Source of the DNA: Algiphilus sp965216485
GTDB taxonomy: Bacteria > Pseudomonadota > Gammaproteobacteria > Nevskiales > Nevskiaceae
NCBI RefSeq assembly: GCF_965216485.1
Contig: NZ_OZ244162.1
Location: 2,790,001 to 2,854,000, forward strand
Direction: 5' to 3'
DNA: 64,000 nt
Shown: positions 8,224 through 18,519 of the stretch, in pieces
Numbering within the stretch: position 1 is the stretch's first letter
Layout: each line of letters begins with the position of its first letter
Position numbers and translations under genes: made by a program
Notes under the pieces: generated by a model
The model's input: only the letters and a program-made list of their open reading frames with translations
Databases searched by the model: none
What the model was told of the DNA's origin: nothing

Positions 8224-9279
8224 ATGGATCACCCTCATCATGCATCCGCTGCGCCGGTTTCCTGCAAGCACGTGCAGGCCCTGCGACGCGGCGGTCCCGA
8301 GCGATTGCAGGTTCAGGATGTCACGGTTGCGCCGCCCGGCACGGGTGAGATTCGCGTGCGCATGCTCGCTGCAGGCGTCGCCTTTGCCGATCTCATGATC
8401 CGTGAAGGCGTCTACCCCATACAGCTACCCTGGCCTCGCACGCCCGGTTACGACATCGTGGGCGAGATCGACGCTGTCGGACCCGATGTGCCCGACACGT
8501 GGCAGCCCGGCATGCGCGTCGCCGCGCTGACCGTGCACGGCAGTTATGCCGAATACCGCCTGCTGCCCGCTGCGCAATGCGTGGCGGTTCCGGAACATGT
8601 CGATCCAGCGCAGGCGGTTGCCCTGGTGCTGAACTATCTGACGGCTTGGCAGATGCTGTTCCAGGTCGCACACCTGGAACGGGGCCACACGGTCCTGATC
8701 CACGCTGCGGCGGGCGGCGTCGGCACCGCCGTGCTCGAGTTGGGACGCCACTTCGGCCTCCAGGTCATCGGGCTGTGTTCGGCCGCCAAACACGATCGCG
8801 TGCGCAGTCTCGGCGGCATTCCCATCGATTATCGTCATGAGCAGGTGTCCGAGCGGGTATCGGCGCTAACCGAGGGTCGTGGCGTCGATGCCGTGCTCGA
8901 CGCGGTCGGCGGCCGCGAGACCCGCCGTTCCTGGCAACTGCTGGCTCCCACCGGCACGCTGGTGTGCTATGGCGCGCTGTCGGTTGCCTCCAAGGGACGT
9001 GTGCGCCTGCATACTGCCTTGCCCGCGGTGCTGGGCGCGGCGCGCTTTTCGGCCTTGCGGCTGTTCTCGGAGGTCAAGGCAGTCGCAGGCTACAACGTCG
9101 ATGTCTGGCGCCGGCATCGGCCAGAGGCCTACCGCAGTGATCTCGCGCGCCTGGTGGACCTGCTGGCGGAAGGCGTACTGGATCCGGTCATTGCCGATCG
9201 CCTACCACTGGCCGAGGCAGCGGTCGCCCAGGAGCGGCTGGGCGCCGGCCGAAGCGAAGGCAAACTCGTGTTGATCTGA
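8224..9279 (+). CDS. Zinc-independent MDR oxidoreductase, quinone-reductase-like
   Basis: This 351-residue medium-chain dehydrogenase/reductase uses NAD(P)H to reduce enones or quinones. Seen are the GroES-like N-half (VRMLAAGVAFADLMIREG, TPGYDIVGEIDAVG), the link region NYLTAWQML and the dinucleotide-binding motif AAAGGVGTAVLELG. The catalytic-zinc cysteines of alcohol dehydrogenases are absent. The start is the ATG at 8224; the longer frame upstream runs into the divergent NTF2-like gene. The divergent layout with the P450 set suggests a shared promoter region and a common substrate pathway, which is inference. It is followed 61 bases later by an ABC exporter. Confidence 0.88.
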   Translation: MDHPHHASAAPVSCKHVQALRRGGPERLQVQDVTVAPPGTGEIRVRMLAAGVAFADLMIREGVYPIQLPWPRTPGYDIVGEIDAVGPDVPDTWQPGMRVAALTVHGSYAEYRLLPAAQCVAVPEHVDPAQAVALVLNYLTAWQMLFQVAHLERGHTVLIHAAAGGVGTAVLELGRHFGLQVIGLCSAAKHDRVRSLGGIPIDYRHEQVSERVSALTEGRGVDAVLDAVGGRETRRSWQLLAPTGTLVCYGALSVASKGRVRLHTALPAVLGAARFSALRLFSEVKAVAGYNVDVWRRHRPEAYRSDLARLVDLLAEGVLDPVIADRLPLAEAAVAQERLGAGRSEGKLVLI

Positions 9280-9340
9280 GGCGCATCGACATGCGCCGCG
9301 CGCCTATCATGCCCGCCCAACGCCATCAGCGAGGAATACC

Positions 9341-10270
9341 GTGCCAGCGATCATTCGGGTCGAGGGGCTGAGCAAGACCTACGATTCCGGCTTCCGTGCC
9401 CTGCAGGATATCCATCTGGACATTGAGGAAGGCGAAATCTTCGCGCTGCTGGGCCCCAATGGTGCCGGCAAGACGACACTGATCAGCACCATCTGCGGTC
9501 TGGTCCGCCCCAGCGCCGGACGCATCCTTGCCGACGGCTACGACGTGCAGCGTGACTTTCGCGCCGCGCGGGCGCGCATCGGCCTGGTGCCCCAGGAGCT
9601 GACGACGGACGCCTTCGAGACCGTCTACAACACCGTGCGCTTCTCGCGGGGTCTGTTCGGCAAGGCACGCAACGACGCGCATATCGAGAAGGTGCTGCGC
9701 GATCTGTCGCTGTGGGACAAGCGGCGCAACCGTATCCTGGAGCTGTCCGGCGGCATGAAACGCCGTCTGATGATCGCGAAGGCGCTATCGCACGAGCCGC
9801 GCATCCTCTTTCTCGACGAACCCACGGCCGGTGTCGACGTGGAACTGCGTCGCGATATGTGGGAAATGGTGCGCAGCCTGCGGGCTGGCGGGGTCACCAT
9901 CATCCTCACCACGCACTACATTGAAGAGGCCGAGGAAATGGCAGATCGCATCGGTGTGATCAACCATGGCCGCATCGTCCTGGTCGATGACAAGCAGGCG
10001 CTGATGCGCAAGCTGGGCCAGAAGGAACTCCGGCTGCACCTGCAGGCGCCGCTGACGGCGCTGCCCGAAGCACTGGAAAGCGGTGCGCTGGCGCTATCGG
10101 AGGATGGCATGGAACTCATCTATCGCTTCGACGCCCAGCAGGAGCACACCGGTATCGCGCCCCTGCTGCGCCAGCTGGACGCGCACGGCATCGATTTCAA
10201 GGACCTGCACACGCGGGAAAGCTCGCTGGAGGAAATCTTCGTGCAACTGGTGCGGGAGGGGCGCGCATGA
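9341..10270 (+). CDS. ABC-2 type exporter, ATP-binding protein (YadG-like)
   Basis: This is the ATPase of a two-component exporter, 309 residues with a GTG start at 9341. It has Walker A GPNGAGKTT, Q-loop LVPQE, signature LSGGMKRR, Walker B ILFLDEPTAGVD and the switch His in LTTHYIEEAEEMADR. The C-terminal 80 residues (SSLEEIFVQLVREGR) are the usual extension of DrrA/YadG-type ATPases. Its last four bases overlap the permease ATG, so the two are co-translated. The transported compound is unknown. Confidence 0.92.
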   Translation: MPAIIRVEGLSKTYDSGFRALQDIHLDIEEGEIFALLGPNGAGKTTLISTICGLVRPSAGRILADGYDVQRDFRAARARIGLVPQELTTDAFETVYNTVRFSRGLFGKARNDAHIEKVLRDLSLWDKRRNRILELSGGMKRRLMIAKALSHEPRILFLDEPTAGVDVELRRDMWEMVRSLRAGGVTIILTTHYIEEAEEMADRIGVINHGRIVLVDDKQALMRKLGQKELRLHLQAPLTALPEALESGALALSEDGMELIYRFDAQQEHTGIAPLLRQLDAHGIDFKDLHTRESSLEEIFVQLVREGRA

Positions 10271-11028
10271 ACTGGCGTGCCGTGGCAGCCATCTACCGTT
10301 TCGAAATGGCCCGCACCGGGCGTACGCTGCTGCAGAGTGTGGCCTCGCCGGTGCTGTCGACGACGCTGTACTTTGTTGTCTTCGGCACCGCCATTGGCTC
10401 GCGCATCGGCGTCATCGACGGCGTGGAGTACGGCGCCTTCATCGTGCCCGGCCTGATCATGCTCTCGATGCTGACCGAGAGCATCTCCAATGCCTCCTTC
10501 GGCATCTATTTCCCGCGCTTCTCGGGCACGATCTACGAAGTGCTCTCGGCGCCGATTTCCGCCGTCGAAATCGTGTTGGGCTATGTCGGAGCCGCGGCCA
10601 CCAAGTCGCTGATTCTGGGCACGCTGATCCTGATTACCGCGCGTCTATTCGTGGATTACCCGATCGCCCACCCGCTGGTGATGGCCGCCTTTCTGGTTCT
10701 GACGGCAACCACTTTCAGCCTGCTCGGCTTCATCATCGGCATCTGGGCGGACGGCTTCGAAAAACTGCAGATCGTGCCGCTCATGGTGGTCATGCCCTTG
10801 ACCTTCCTTGGTGGAACCTTCTATTCCATCAGCATGCTGCCGCCCTTCTGGCAGACCGTGACCCTGTTCAACCCGGTGGTCTACTTGGTCAGCGGCTTCC
10901 GCTGGAGCTTTACCGGCACCGCCGATGTCGCGGTCGGCCTGAGCCTGGGCATGACGCTGTTCTTCATGCTGCTCTGCCTGGTGACGATCTACTGGATCTT
11001 CCGCACCGGATACCGCCTGAAGCCCTGA
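10267..11028 (+). CDS. ABC-2 type exporter, permease (YadH-like)
   Basis: This is an integral membrane protein of 253 residues with about six hydrophobic segments. The ABC-2 signature regions are present (VIDGVEYGAFIVPGLIML after the first segment, GTFYSISMLPPFWQ before the fifth, FNPVVYLVSGFRWSF). It pairs with the upstream ATPase through an ATGA overlap. Together they match the conserved yadGH-type exporter, whose role is not well defined. Confidence 0.9.
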   Translation: MNWRAVAAIYRFEMARTGRTLLQSVASPVLSTTLYFVVFGTAIGSRIGVIDGVEYGAFIVPGLIMLSMLTESISNASFGIYFPRFSGTIYEVLSAPISAVEIVLGYVGAAATKSLILGTLILITARLFVDYPIAHPLVMAAFLVLTATTFSLLGFIIGIWADGFEKLQIVPLMVVMPLTFLGGTFYSISMLPPFWQTVTLFNPVVYLVSGFRWSFTGTADVAVGLSLGMTLFFMLLCLVTIYWIFRTGYRLKP

Positions 11029-11110
11029 ACCGCGACCGACACCCCGAAACGGATGAAGTCAGCGGGCCAGTGCAGGGAGAGGATGCACGCTCCTTGAATG
11101 GGAGCATCGC

Positions 11111-11917
11111 ATGTCCGCCACCGATTTCACCGCACGCTTCGGCCCTTGGGCACTGGTTGCCGGCGCCTCCGAGGGCCTGGGCCTTGCCTACGCCGAAGCG
11201 CTGGCCCAGCGCGGCATGCACCTGGTGCTACTGGCACGGCGCGGCGAGCTACTGCATCAGGTTGCCATCCGCCTGCGCGCGGCCTATCCGATCGAGGTGG
11301 TCACCGTCACACTGGACCTTGCGTCACCGGACCTGGCCGCCCAGCTCCCTGAGTGCCTGGGCGATCGCGATATCGGACTGCTTGTCTACGACGCGGCACG
11401 TACGCACATCGCGCCTTTTGAGGAGGCGGAGCTGACCCATCATCTGGGCATCGTCGACGTCAATTGCCGCGGCCCACTGACCGTGTGTCACGCCCTGATC
11501 CCGCCCCTGCGCGCACGCGGTCGCGGTGGCATCGTGCTGATGTCGAGCATGTCCAGCCTGCAGGGCTCGGGACTGATCGCCAGCTACGCAGCGAGCAAGG
11601 CCTTCAACAGCGTGCTGGCCGAAAGTCTGTGGGAGGAATTGCGCTCAGACGGCGTGGCGGTGATGGCCTGCCTGGCCGGCGCCATCGACACGCCCTCTTA
11701 CCGCCACAACACGCCTCAGCACAAGCAGAAGCGCGCCATGCCGATGGCGCCGGCGGCGGTGGCGGAAGACACACTTCGCGCGTTGGCAGCCGGTCGTGGC
11801 CCGCTCTTCATCCCAGGCCGCATGAACCGTCTGGTTGCCGCCATCATGCGCTGCTTCGGCAGCCGCGCGCGTACGCGCTTTTTCAGCCGCATGACGCGCG
11901 ATCTCTACGGCGGCTGA
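11111..11917 (+). CDS. Short-chain dehydrogenase/reductase
   Basis: This 268-residue Rossmann enzyme has the cofactor motif VAGASEGLGLAYA near residue 16 and the catalytic Ser-Tyr-Lys in SSMSSLQGSGLIASYAASKAF. An Arg in LLARRG after the second strand suggests NADP preference. The usual NNAG motif is replaced by YDAAR. A GGGAG site precedes the ATG. It likely oxidises or reduces a hydroxyl or ketone in the pathway carried by the following crotonase and carboxylase genes; the substrate is unknown. Confidence 0.88.
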   Translation: MSATDFTARFGPWALVAGASEGLGLAYAEALAQRGMHLVLLARRGELLHQVAIRLRAAYPIEVVTVTLDLASPDLAAQLPECLGDRDIGLLVYDAARTHIAPFEEAELTHHLGIVDVNCRGPLTVCHALIPPLRARGRGGIVLMSSMSSLQGSGLIASYAASKAFNSVLAESLWEELRSDGVAVMACLAGAIDTPSYRHNTPQHKQKRAMPMAPAAVAEDTLRALAAGRGPLFIPGRMNRLVAAIMRCFGSRARTRFFSRMTRDLYGG

Positions 11918-12027
11918 GGTGCCTGCTGCGCCCCTCGACCTCGCCCGTGCGACGTCCTCGCGCAAATGGGTGAGGACGACTCACTAAGCAATCCCTAGGC
12001 TCGCTGCATCAACTGCAGGGAGCCGAC

Positions 12028-12807
12028 ATGAGCGATTCCGTCCTGATCGAGCGCCGCGACGCGGTGCAATGGATCACCATTAACCGCGAAGAACGCCGTA
12101 ACGCCATCAATCAGGAAGTCATCGGCCGCATCGGCGAGGGTATCCGCGAAGCCGTGGCCCAGGACGCCCGCGCCATCGTGCTGACCGGTGTCGGCGAGAA
12201 GGCCTTCTGCGCTGGCGCAGATCTCGCAAAGGACGTCAAGGGCGGCGCCTTCGCCGTCGACTTCTCGCAGCCCAAGCACTACATCGTGCAGCTGTTCAAA
12301 TACATCGAGGAATGCCCGCTACCGCTGATTGCCCGCGTTAACGGACATGTCATGGCGGGCGGCTTCGGCCTGCTCTGCGCCTGCGACATGGCGATAGCCG
12401 CCGACGATATCCGCATCGGCACCACGGAATCACGCATCGGCGTGACGCCGATGATGATCCTGCCCTACATGCTGCGCCTGCTGCCGGCCCGCAAGCTGCA
12501 GGAGATGTGCATCACCGGCGAACAGTTCAGCGCCGCCGAAGGCCTGGAATGGGGGGTCTTCAACTACGTGGTGCCGCGCGCGGAGCTCGACGACAAGCTC
12601 GACTGGCTGCTCGCGCGCACGGTTGGCAAATCCCCGACGGCAGTCCGGCTGGGCAAGCAGGCTTTCCACGCCATGCGCGATATGAGTCTGTCCCAGGCCC
12701 TGGAATACGCCCAGGTGATGGTGCCCGTCATGTCGAGCACCGACGATGCGGCCGAGGGCATGCAGGCCTTCCAGGAGAAGCGCACGCCCGCCTGGACCGG
12801 CCGGTGA
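12028..12807 (+). CDS. Enoyl-CoA hydratase
   Basis: This 259-residue crotonase has the standard length. It shows the oxyanion-hole segment GEKAFCAGADLAKD and GHVMAGGFGLLCACDMAIA. The catalytic glutamate region is TTESRIGVTPMM, and the C-terminal AEGMQAFQEKR has the arrangement of short-chain enoyl-CoA hydratases. Hydration of an alpha,beta-unsaturated acyl-CoA is the expected reaction. The next gene (TetR) starts inside its stop codon region, so regulator and enzyme are coupled. Confidence 0.9.
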   Translation: MSDSVLIERRDAVQWITINREERRNAINQEVIGRIGEGIREAVAQDARAIVLTGVGEKAFCAGADLAKDVKGGAFAVDFSQPKHYIVQLFKYIEECPLPLIARVNGHVMAGGFGLLCACDMAIAADDIRIGTTESRIGVTPMMILPYMLRLLPARKLQEMCITGEQFSAAEGLEWGVFNYVVPRAELDDKLDWLLARTVGKSPTAVRLGKQAFHAMRDMSLSQALEYAQVMVPVMSSTDDAAEGMQAFQEKRTPAWTGR

Positions 12808-13433
12808 CGGCTTTGCGCGCCCACGCGCCGCGAATGGCGCGCGCCGATCGGGTGGCGATGATTCTCGACGCTGCCCACGACGCCTTCACCCAGGGCGGCT
12901 TCGAGCAGACCTCGGTGGCCGCCATCGCCGCCCGCATCGACGTCGTCGAGGGCACGATCTACAAGTACTTCGACAGCAAGCGCGATCTGCTGCTGGCCGT
13001 GCTGGCACGATGGTATCGGCGCCTGCTGGACGAAGGCGAAGCGCTCTGCACACCGGATGGCAATCCCATCGACACCATGGCTGGGCTGGTGCGTCTGCAT
13101 CTGCAGGCGATTCACGACGAGCCCCTGCTCTGCCATCTGATGTTTCGGGAGTTTCGAAGTGCGGGGGACTATGAGGGTTCCACCCTGCACCAGCTCAACC
13201 GCCGCTACACCAGCCTGCTGACTCGTGTCATCCGAAACGGCATGGACGATGGCAGCTTCCGCGCCCGGCTGCCCGTGGCGCTGCTGCGCGACACCATCTA
13301 CGGCGCCATCGAGCATCACAGCTGGCACTACCTCAGCGGTCGAGGCGCGCTGGAGGTCGAAACCACAGCCGACGCCCTCATGGATCTTTTGCAGCAAGGG
13401 ATCGGGACCTCCCGCCCTGCCGTCTCTCACTGA
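12804..13433 (+). CDS. TetR/AcrR family transcriptional regulator
   Basis: This 209-residue regulator starts at a GTG that overlaps the enoyl-CoA hydratase stop as GTGA. The N-terminal helix-turn-helix is clear (ILDAAHDAFTQGGFEQTSVAAIAARI, then EGTIYKYFDSKRDLL). The C-terminal ligand-binding part is helical and has no close signature I recognise. Position inside the crotonase/acyl-CoA carboxylase block suggests it senses an acyl-CoA or the free substrate and represses this block; that is inference. Confidence 0.88.
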   Translation: MTALRAHAPRMARADRVAMILDAAHDAFTQGGFEQTSVAAIAARIDVVEGTIYKYFDSKRDLLLAVLARWYRRLLDEGEALCTPDGNPIDTMAGLVRLHLQAIHDEPLLCHLMFREFRSAGDYEGSTLHQLNRRYTSLLTRVIRNGMDDGSFRARLPVALLRDTIYGAIEHHSWHYLSGRGALEVETTADALMDLLQQGIGTSRPAVSH

Positions 13434-13452
13434 CTTTCAGCCGGAGTTTCCT

Positions 13453-14952
<1,500 letters not shown>

Positions 14953-15046
14953 TGCACCTGCCACGACCAGCCCAGTGTGGCGCTCGACGCCTCGACCAAT
15001 CGCACCCCGCCGCTCACGCGGGTCGCGCCCACCACGAGTAGGACCC

Positions 15047-15544
15047 ATGCACCACGCTTTCAAGCTATGCGATGCCGAATGGCCACTGGCCCTGTCGCGC
15101 AGCGCCCATGGTTACCGGCTGCACCTGGAGGACGAGGTCATCCCGGTGAATCTGCACCTAGAGGACGACGGCAGCGCCTTGCTGACGGTCGACGGCATCA
15201 GTGAGCACGTCATCGTGGCGACCCATGGCGACGACGTCTTCATCCACTGCCGGGGGCAGAACTGGCACCTGCGCTATGCCCATCCGCTGGAGCGCCTTGC
15301 TGCGCAGTTGCGAGGCAGCGAAGAGGACGTGCTGCGCGCCCCCATGCCGGGCAGCATCGTCCGGCTTGAGGTCGATGCCGGTGAGACCGTGACCACCGGC
15401 CAGCCCCTGTTGACCATGGAAAGCATGAAGATGGAAACCACGCTGACGGCGCCGCGCGACGGAACGGTGGCTGAGGTGCACTACAGCGTGGGCCAGAGCT
15501 TCGACCGTGACAGCGTGCTGCTGACCCTGGAGCCTGCCCAATGA
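15047..15544 (+). CDS. Acyl-CoA carboxylase, biotin carboxyl carrier subunit
   Basis: This 165-residue protein ends in a biotinyl domain with the modified lysine in ESMKMET, flanked by APMPGSIVRLEVDAGETV and GTVAEVHYSVGQSF. Its first 90 residues correspond to the BT-type linker that joins carboxylase and carrier in fused alpha chains (YRLHLEDEVIPV, LLTVDGI). The ATG at 15047 is the first supportable start; the frame extends further upstream without a good ribosome site. Its stop overlaps the beta-subunit ATG as ATGA. It receives carboxyl groups from the preceding subunit and delivers them to the following one. Confidence 0.9.
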   Translation: MHHAFKLCDAEWPLALSRSAHGYRLHLEDEVIPVNLHLEDDGSALLTVDGISEHVIVATHGDDVFIHCRGQNWHLRYAHPLERLAAQLRGSEEDVLRAPMPGSIVRLEVDAGETVTTGQPLLTMESMKMETTLTAPRDGTVAEVHYSVGQSFDRDSVLLTLEPAQ

Positions 15545-17148
15545 AGCGCCTTCTTTCCGCCATCAATACCGCCAGCCCGGACTTTCAGAGCAATGCGGCA
15601 CACAACCGCAGCCTCGTGGAAGCCTTTCGCGAACGCCAACGGCAGGCCCGCGAGGACCGTCCGCAGCGGGACTTCGACCGCCTGGACAAGCAGGGCAAGC
15701 ACTTCGTCCGCCGCCGGCTCGAACTGCTGCTGGATGCGGGCACGCCCTTCCTGGAACTCTCCTCGCTTGCGGCCACCGAGGCCTACGACGGCGAGGTACC
15801 CGGCGCGGCCTGCGTCACCGGCATCGGCATCGTTGCGGGCAGAGAGGTCGTGATCAACGCCGGCGACGCCAGCGTCAAGGGCGGCGCCTGGTATCCGCTG
15901 ACCGTGAAGAAGACCGTGCGCGCGCTCGATATCGCCATCGAGAACCGACTGCCCGTCGTGCATCTCTGCGACTCGGCAGGCGGCTTCCTGCCGCTGCAGG
16001 CAGAGCTCTTCGCTGACAAGTACTACGCCGGGCGGATCTTCCGCAATCAGTGCATGCTGTCGAAGATGGGTATCCAGCAGGTGGCCGTGGTACTGGGCCA
16101 TTGCACTGCCGGTGGTGCCTATGTGCCGGGGCTGTCGGACTACAACGTCATCGTGCGCGGGACGGGGGCCATCTTCCTGGCGGGGCCACCGCTGGTCAAA
16201 GCCGCCACGGGCGAGGAGGTCAGCGTCGAGGACCTGGGCGGCGCGGATATGCACACCTCGACCTCGGGCACCGCGGACTATCCAGCGTCCAGCGAGGAAG
16301 AAGGCATTGCCATCGCCCGCGACATCGTCGGCCAGTTCAAGCGCCCGACCAAGGCGCAGATCGAATGGCAGGCGCCCGAGGCGCCCTACTACCGGGCCGA
16401 GGAGCTCTACGGCGTCATTCCCAAGGACATCAAGGCGCAGTTCGACGTCCGCGAAGTCATTGCCCGCATCGTGGACGGCTCGCGCTTTCACGAGTACCAG
16501 CCCAACTACGGCAAGACGCTTATCTGTGGCTACGCCCATATCTGGGGCTACAAGGTCGGCATCCTGGGCAATAACGGCGTGTTGTTCAACGACAGTGCGC
16601 TCAAGGGCGCGCACTTCATCGAACTCTGCAACCAGAACCGGACGCCTATCGTCTTCCTGCAGAACATCACCGGCTTCATGGTGGGTCGGGCCTACGAAGA
16701 GCAGGGCATCACCAAGGATGGGGCCAAGATGATCATGGCCGTCTCCAACTGCGAAGTGCCCAAGTTCACCGTCATGTGCCACGGCTCCTTTGGCGCCGGC
16801 AACTACGGCATGTCCGGACGCGCCTTTGATTCCCGCTTTGTGTTTGCGTGGCCCAACCACCAGATCTCGGTCATGGGCGCGGAGCAAGCTGCCAATACCC
16901 TGGCCGACGTCAAGTTCCGGCAGTTGGAACGTCAAGGCCAGCAGCTATCGGATGCGGACTACGCCGCCATCCGCGATCCGGTACTGGCGGAATTCAAGCG
17001 CAAATCCTCGGCCTACTGGTCGACCTCCGAGCTGTGGGACGACGGTGTGATCGACCCAGCCGATACCCGCAACGTGCTGGGCATCGCCCTTTCCGCCGCA
17101 CTGAATACCGAGATTGCCGAACCACGCTACGGCGTGTTCCGCATGTAA
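15541..17148 (+). CDS. Acyl-CoA carboxylase, carboxyltransferase beta subunit
   Basis: It transfers the carboxyl group from biotin to an acyl-CoA. The 535 residues match the length of 3-methylcrotonyl- and geranyl-CoA carboxylase beta chains. Visible are RRRLELLLDAGTPFLELS, the acyl-CoA oxyanion region GHCTAGGAYVPGLSDYNV, and the second-half motif NNGVLFNDSALKGAHFIELC with FLQNITGFMVG. Overall resemblance is to the MCC/GCC branch rather than propionyl-CoA carboxylase, but substrate choice cannot be fixed by eye. It overlaps the biotin-carrier gene and is followed by an esterase after 11 bases. Confidence 0.93.
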   Translation: MKRLLSAINTASPDFQSNAAHNRSLVEAFRERQRQAREDRPQRDFDRLDKQGKHFVRRRLELLLDAGTPFLELSSLAATEAYDGEVPGAACVTGIGIVAGREVVINAGDASVKGGAWYPLTVKKTVRALDIAIENRLPVVHLCDSAGGFLPLQAELFADKYYAGRIFRNQCMLSKMGIQQVAVVLGHCTAGGAYVPGLSDYNVIVRGTGAIFLAGPPLVKAATGEEVSVEDLGGADMHTSTSGTADYPASSEEEGIAIARDIVGQFKRPTKAQIEWQAPEAPYYRAEELYGVIPKDIKAQFDVREVIARIVDGSRFHEYQPNYGKTLICGYAHIWGYKVGILGNNGVLFNDSALKGAHFIELCNQNRTPIVFLQNITGFMVGRAYEEQGITKDGAKMIMAVSNCEVPKFTVMCHGSFGAGNYGMSGRAFDSRFVFAWPNHQISVMGAEQAANTLADVKFRQLERQGQQLSDADYAAIRDPVLAEFKRKSSAYWSTSELWDDGVIDPADTRNVLGIALSAALNTEIAEPRYGVFRM

Positions 17149-17159
17149 GGAGAACCTTC

Positions 17160-18137
17160 ATGGCCGCACCCCAGGCTGCGCCCCCGTATCTGCGCTTCAA
17201 GACCACACGACTGCGGATGAGAAGCCGGATGATTCTGCTGCTGATGCGGTGGTTTCTGCGGCCGTGGCTGGGGCGCCTGCTCAGCGGTTCGCATCAGCGT
17301 CTGGCCAAGGTGCAGCTGCGCATGGCGGCGCAACGATGCCGGGATACCAAGGGCCTGCCCTTTGAGTACGGAGTCATCGGCAAGGCGCCCGGACACTGCG
17401 TTGGTGATCTTAGGGATACCGACCGCCCGGTGCTGCTCTACCTGCACGGCGGCGCCTTCGTCCTGCCCGCCGCGCCCCCGGTGCATGGCGCTGCGCTAGC
17501 GGATCTCTGTCACACGCTCGGAAGCTCCGGTTTCCTGCTGGATTACCGATTGGCGCCCCTGAATCGCTTTCCGGCCGCACTCGATGATTGCGAGCAGGCC
17601 TACCGCGCGCTACTCGAACGCGGCTTTCCCGCCGAACGCATCATGCTGGCGGGCGAGTCCGCGGGCGCCAATCTCCTGCTAGGCCTGCTTCAGCGCATCC
17701 GCAAGGCCGGCCTGCCGATGCCCTGTGGCGCAGCGGCACTCTCCCCCGCTACCGAAATGGGGCGGATTCATGCGCCGCCGTCGCGGGCACGGCTGCGGCT
17801 GCGCGATCCCATCCTGCCCGCTGCCGCGCTGCACCGCATTGATCCGCTGTATGCCGGTGGCGAGGATGCATCCAACCCCGAGCTGTCCCCGCTCTACATG
17901 GATTGCCATGACCTGCCCCCGATCTATCTGCTGGCGACCGACGGCGAAATCCTCGCCGATGACACGCTGCTGCTGGCAGCGCGGATGCACGAGGCGGGCG
18001 TGGACTTGCGCGTGGATCTGTGGCCCGCCCTGCCGCATGCCTTCCCGCTGTTCGGTGCGGTTTTCCCCGAAGCACGAGAAGCGCGCCGAGACATCGTCGC
18101 TTTCTTTCGCGAAATGCTGGATCGCGCGAACGCATAG
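17160..18137 (+). CDS. Alpha/beta hydrolase, hormone-sensitive-lipase-like esterase
   Basis: This 325-residue esterase starts at the ATG at 17160, preceded by AAGGAGA at a good distance. The HSL-family oxyanion motif is HGGAF. The nucleophile elbow is GESAG with Ser in AGESAGAN, the acid is in TDGEILADD, and the histidine is in LPHAFPLF. The basic, hydrophobic N-terminus (RMILLLMRWFLRPWLGRLL) could anchor it to the membrane. It closes the carboxylase operon and may release an acid from an ester substrate or hydrolyse a pathway intermediate. Confidence 0.88.
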   Translation: MAAPQAAPPYLRFKTTRLRMRSRMILLLMRWFLRPWLGRLLSGSHQRLAKVQLRMAAQRCRDTKGLPFEYGVIGKAPGHCVGDLRDTDRPVLLYLHGGAFVLPAAPPVHGAALADLCHTLGSSGFLLDYRLAPLNRFPAALDDCEQAYRALLERGFPAERIMLAGESAGANLLLGLLQRIRKAGLPMPCGAAALSPATEMGRIHAPPSRARLRLRDPILPAAALHRIDPLYAGGEDASNPELSPLYMDCHDLPPIYLLATDGEILADDTLLLAARMHEAGVDLRVDLWPALPHAFPLFGAVFPEAREARRDIVAFFREMLDRANA

Positions 18138-18519
18138 CGTTCTCTCATAGGGTTCCACCATAGCGATCCCTTCAGCAGTCCGGTCGAGCGCCCTTCTGCT
18201 GCGTAGGCTTGTCGATGACTCACCTGCACCACTGAGCAACACCGTTGCCAAGCCTCCGCGTTGCGCGTGACGTCAAGGCCGTAGCCCGATTCCTTCGTCC
18301 ACGATCCCGGCCAAACCAGCGCAACGATGCGCGCCCTGCTCTACGGCGCGGCCCTCCTCCGCGATGCCAACTGCGCGGAACACCCCGGTAGCGACTCCAG
18401 CATTACCCGCTACTAGCGACAGCCAGCAACTCACGGGGATAGCGCAAGCGCAAGCCAGACACAAAAAAGGCCCCGGCGAGCGAGTCGCCGGGGCCACATT
18501 GTCAGCCGATCGGCAGCAA
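18138..18519. other. Intergenic stretch between convergent genes
   Basis: This 382-base stretch lies between the esterase and the convergent OmpA-like gene. Apart from the terminator at 18463-18495 I see no supportable gene, repeat or RNA in it. Confidence 0.5.
18463..18495 (-). terminator. Rho-independent terminator of the five-repeat OmpA gene
   Basis: An 11-base-pair perfect GC-rich stem (18469-18479 with 18485-18495) encloses a 5-base loop. On the minus strand it is followed by six T (18463-18468). It sits 24 bases past the OmpA stop. Confidence 0.9.

Noticed and set aside
15481..16935. 484-codon antisense frame over the carboxyltransferase gene
   Set aside because: High-GC codon bias shadow; the plus-strand product has full family motifs and overlapping neighbours.
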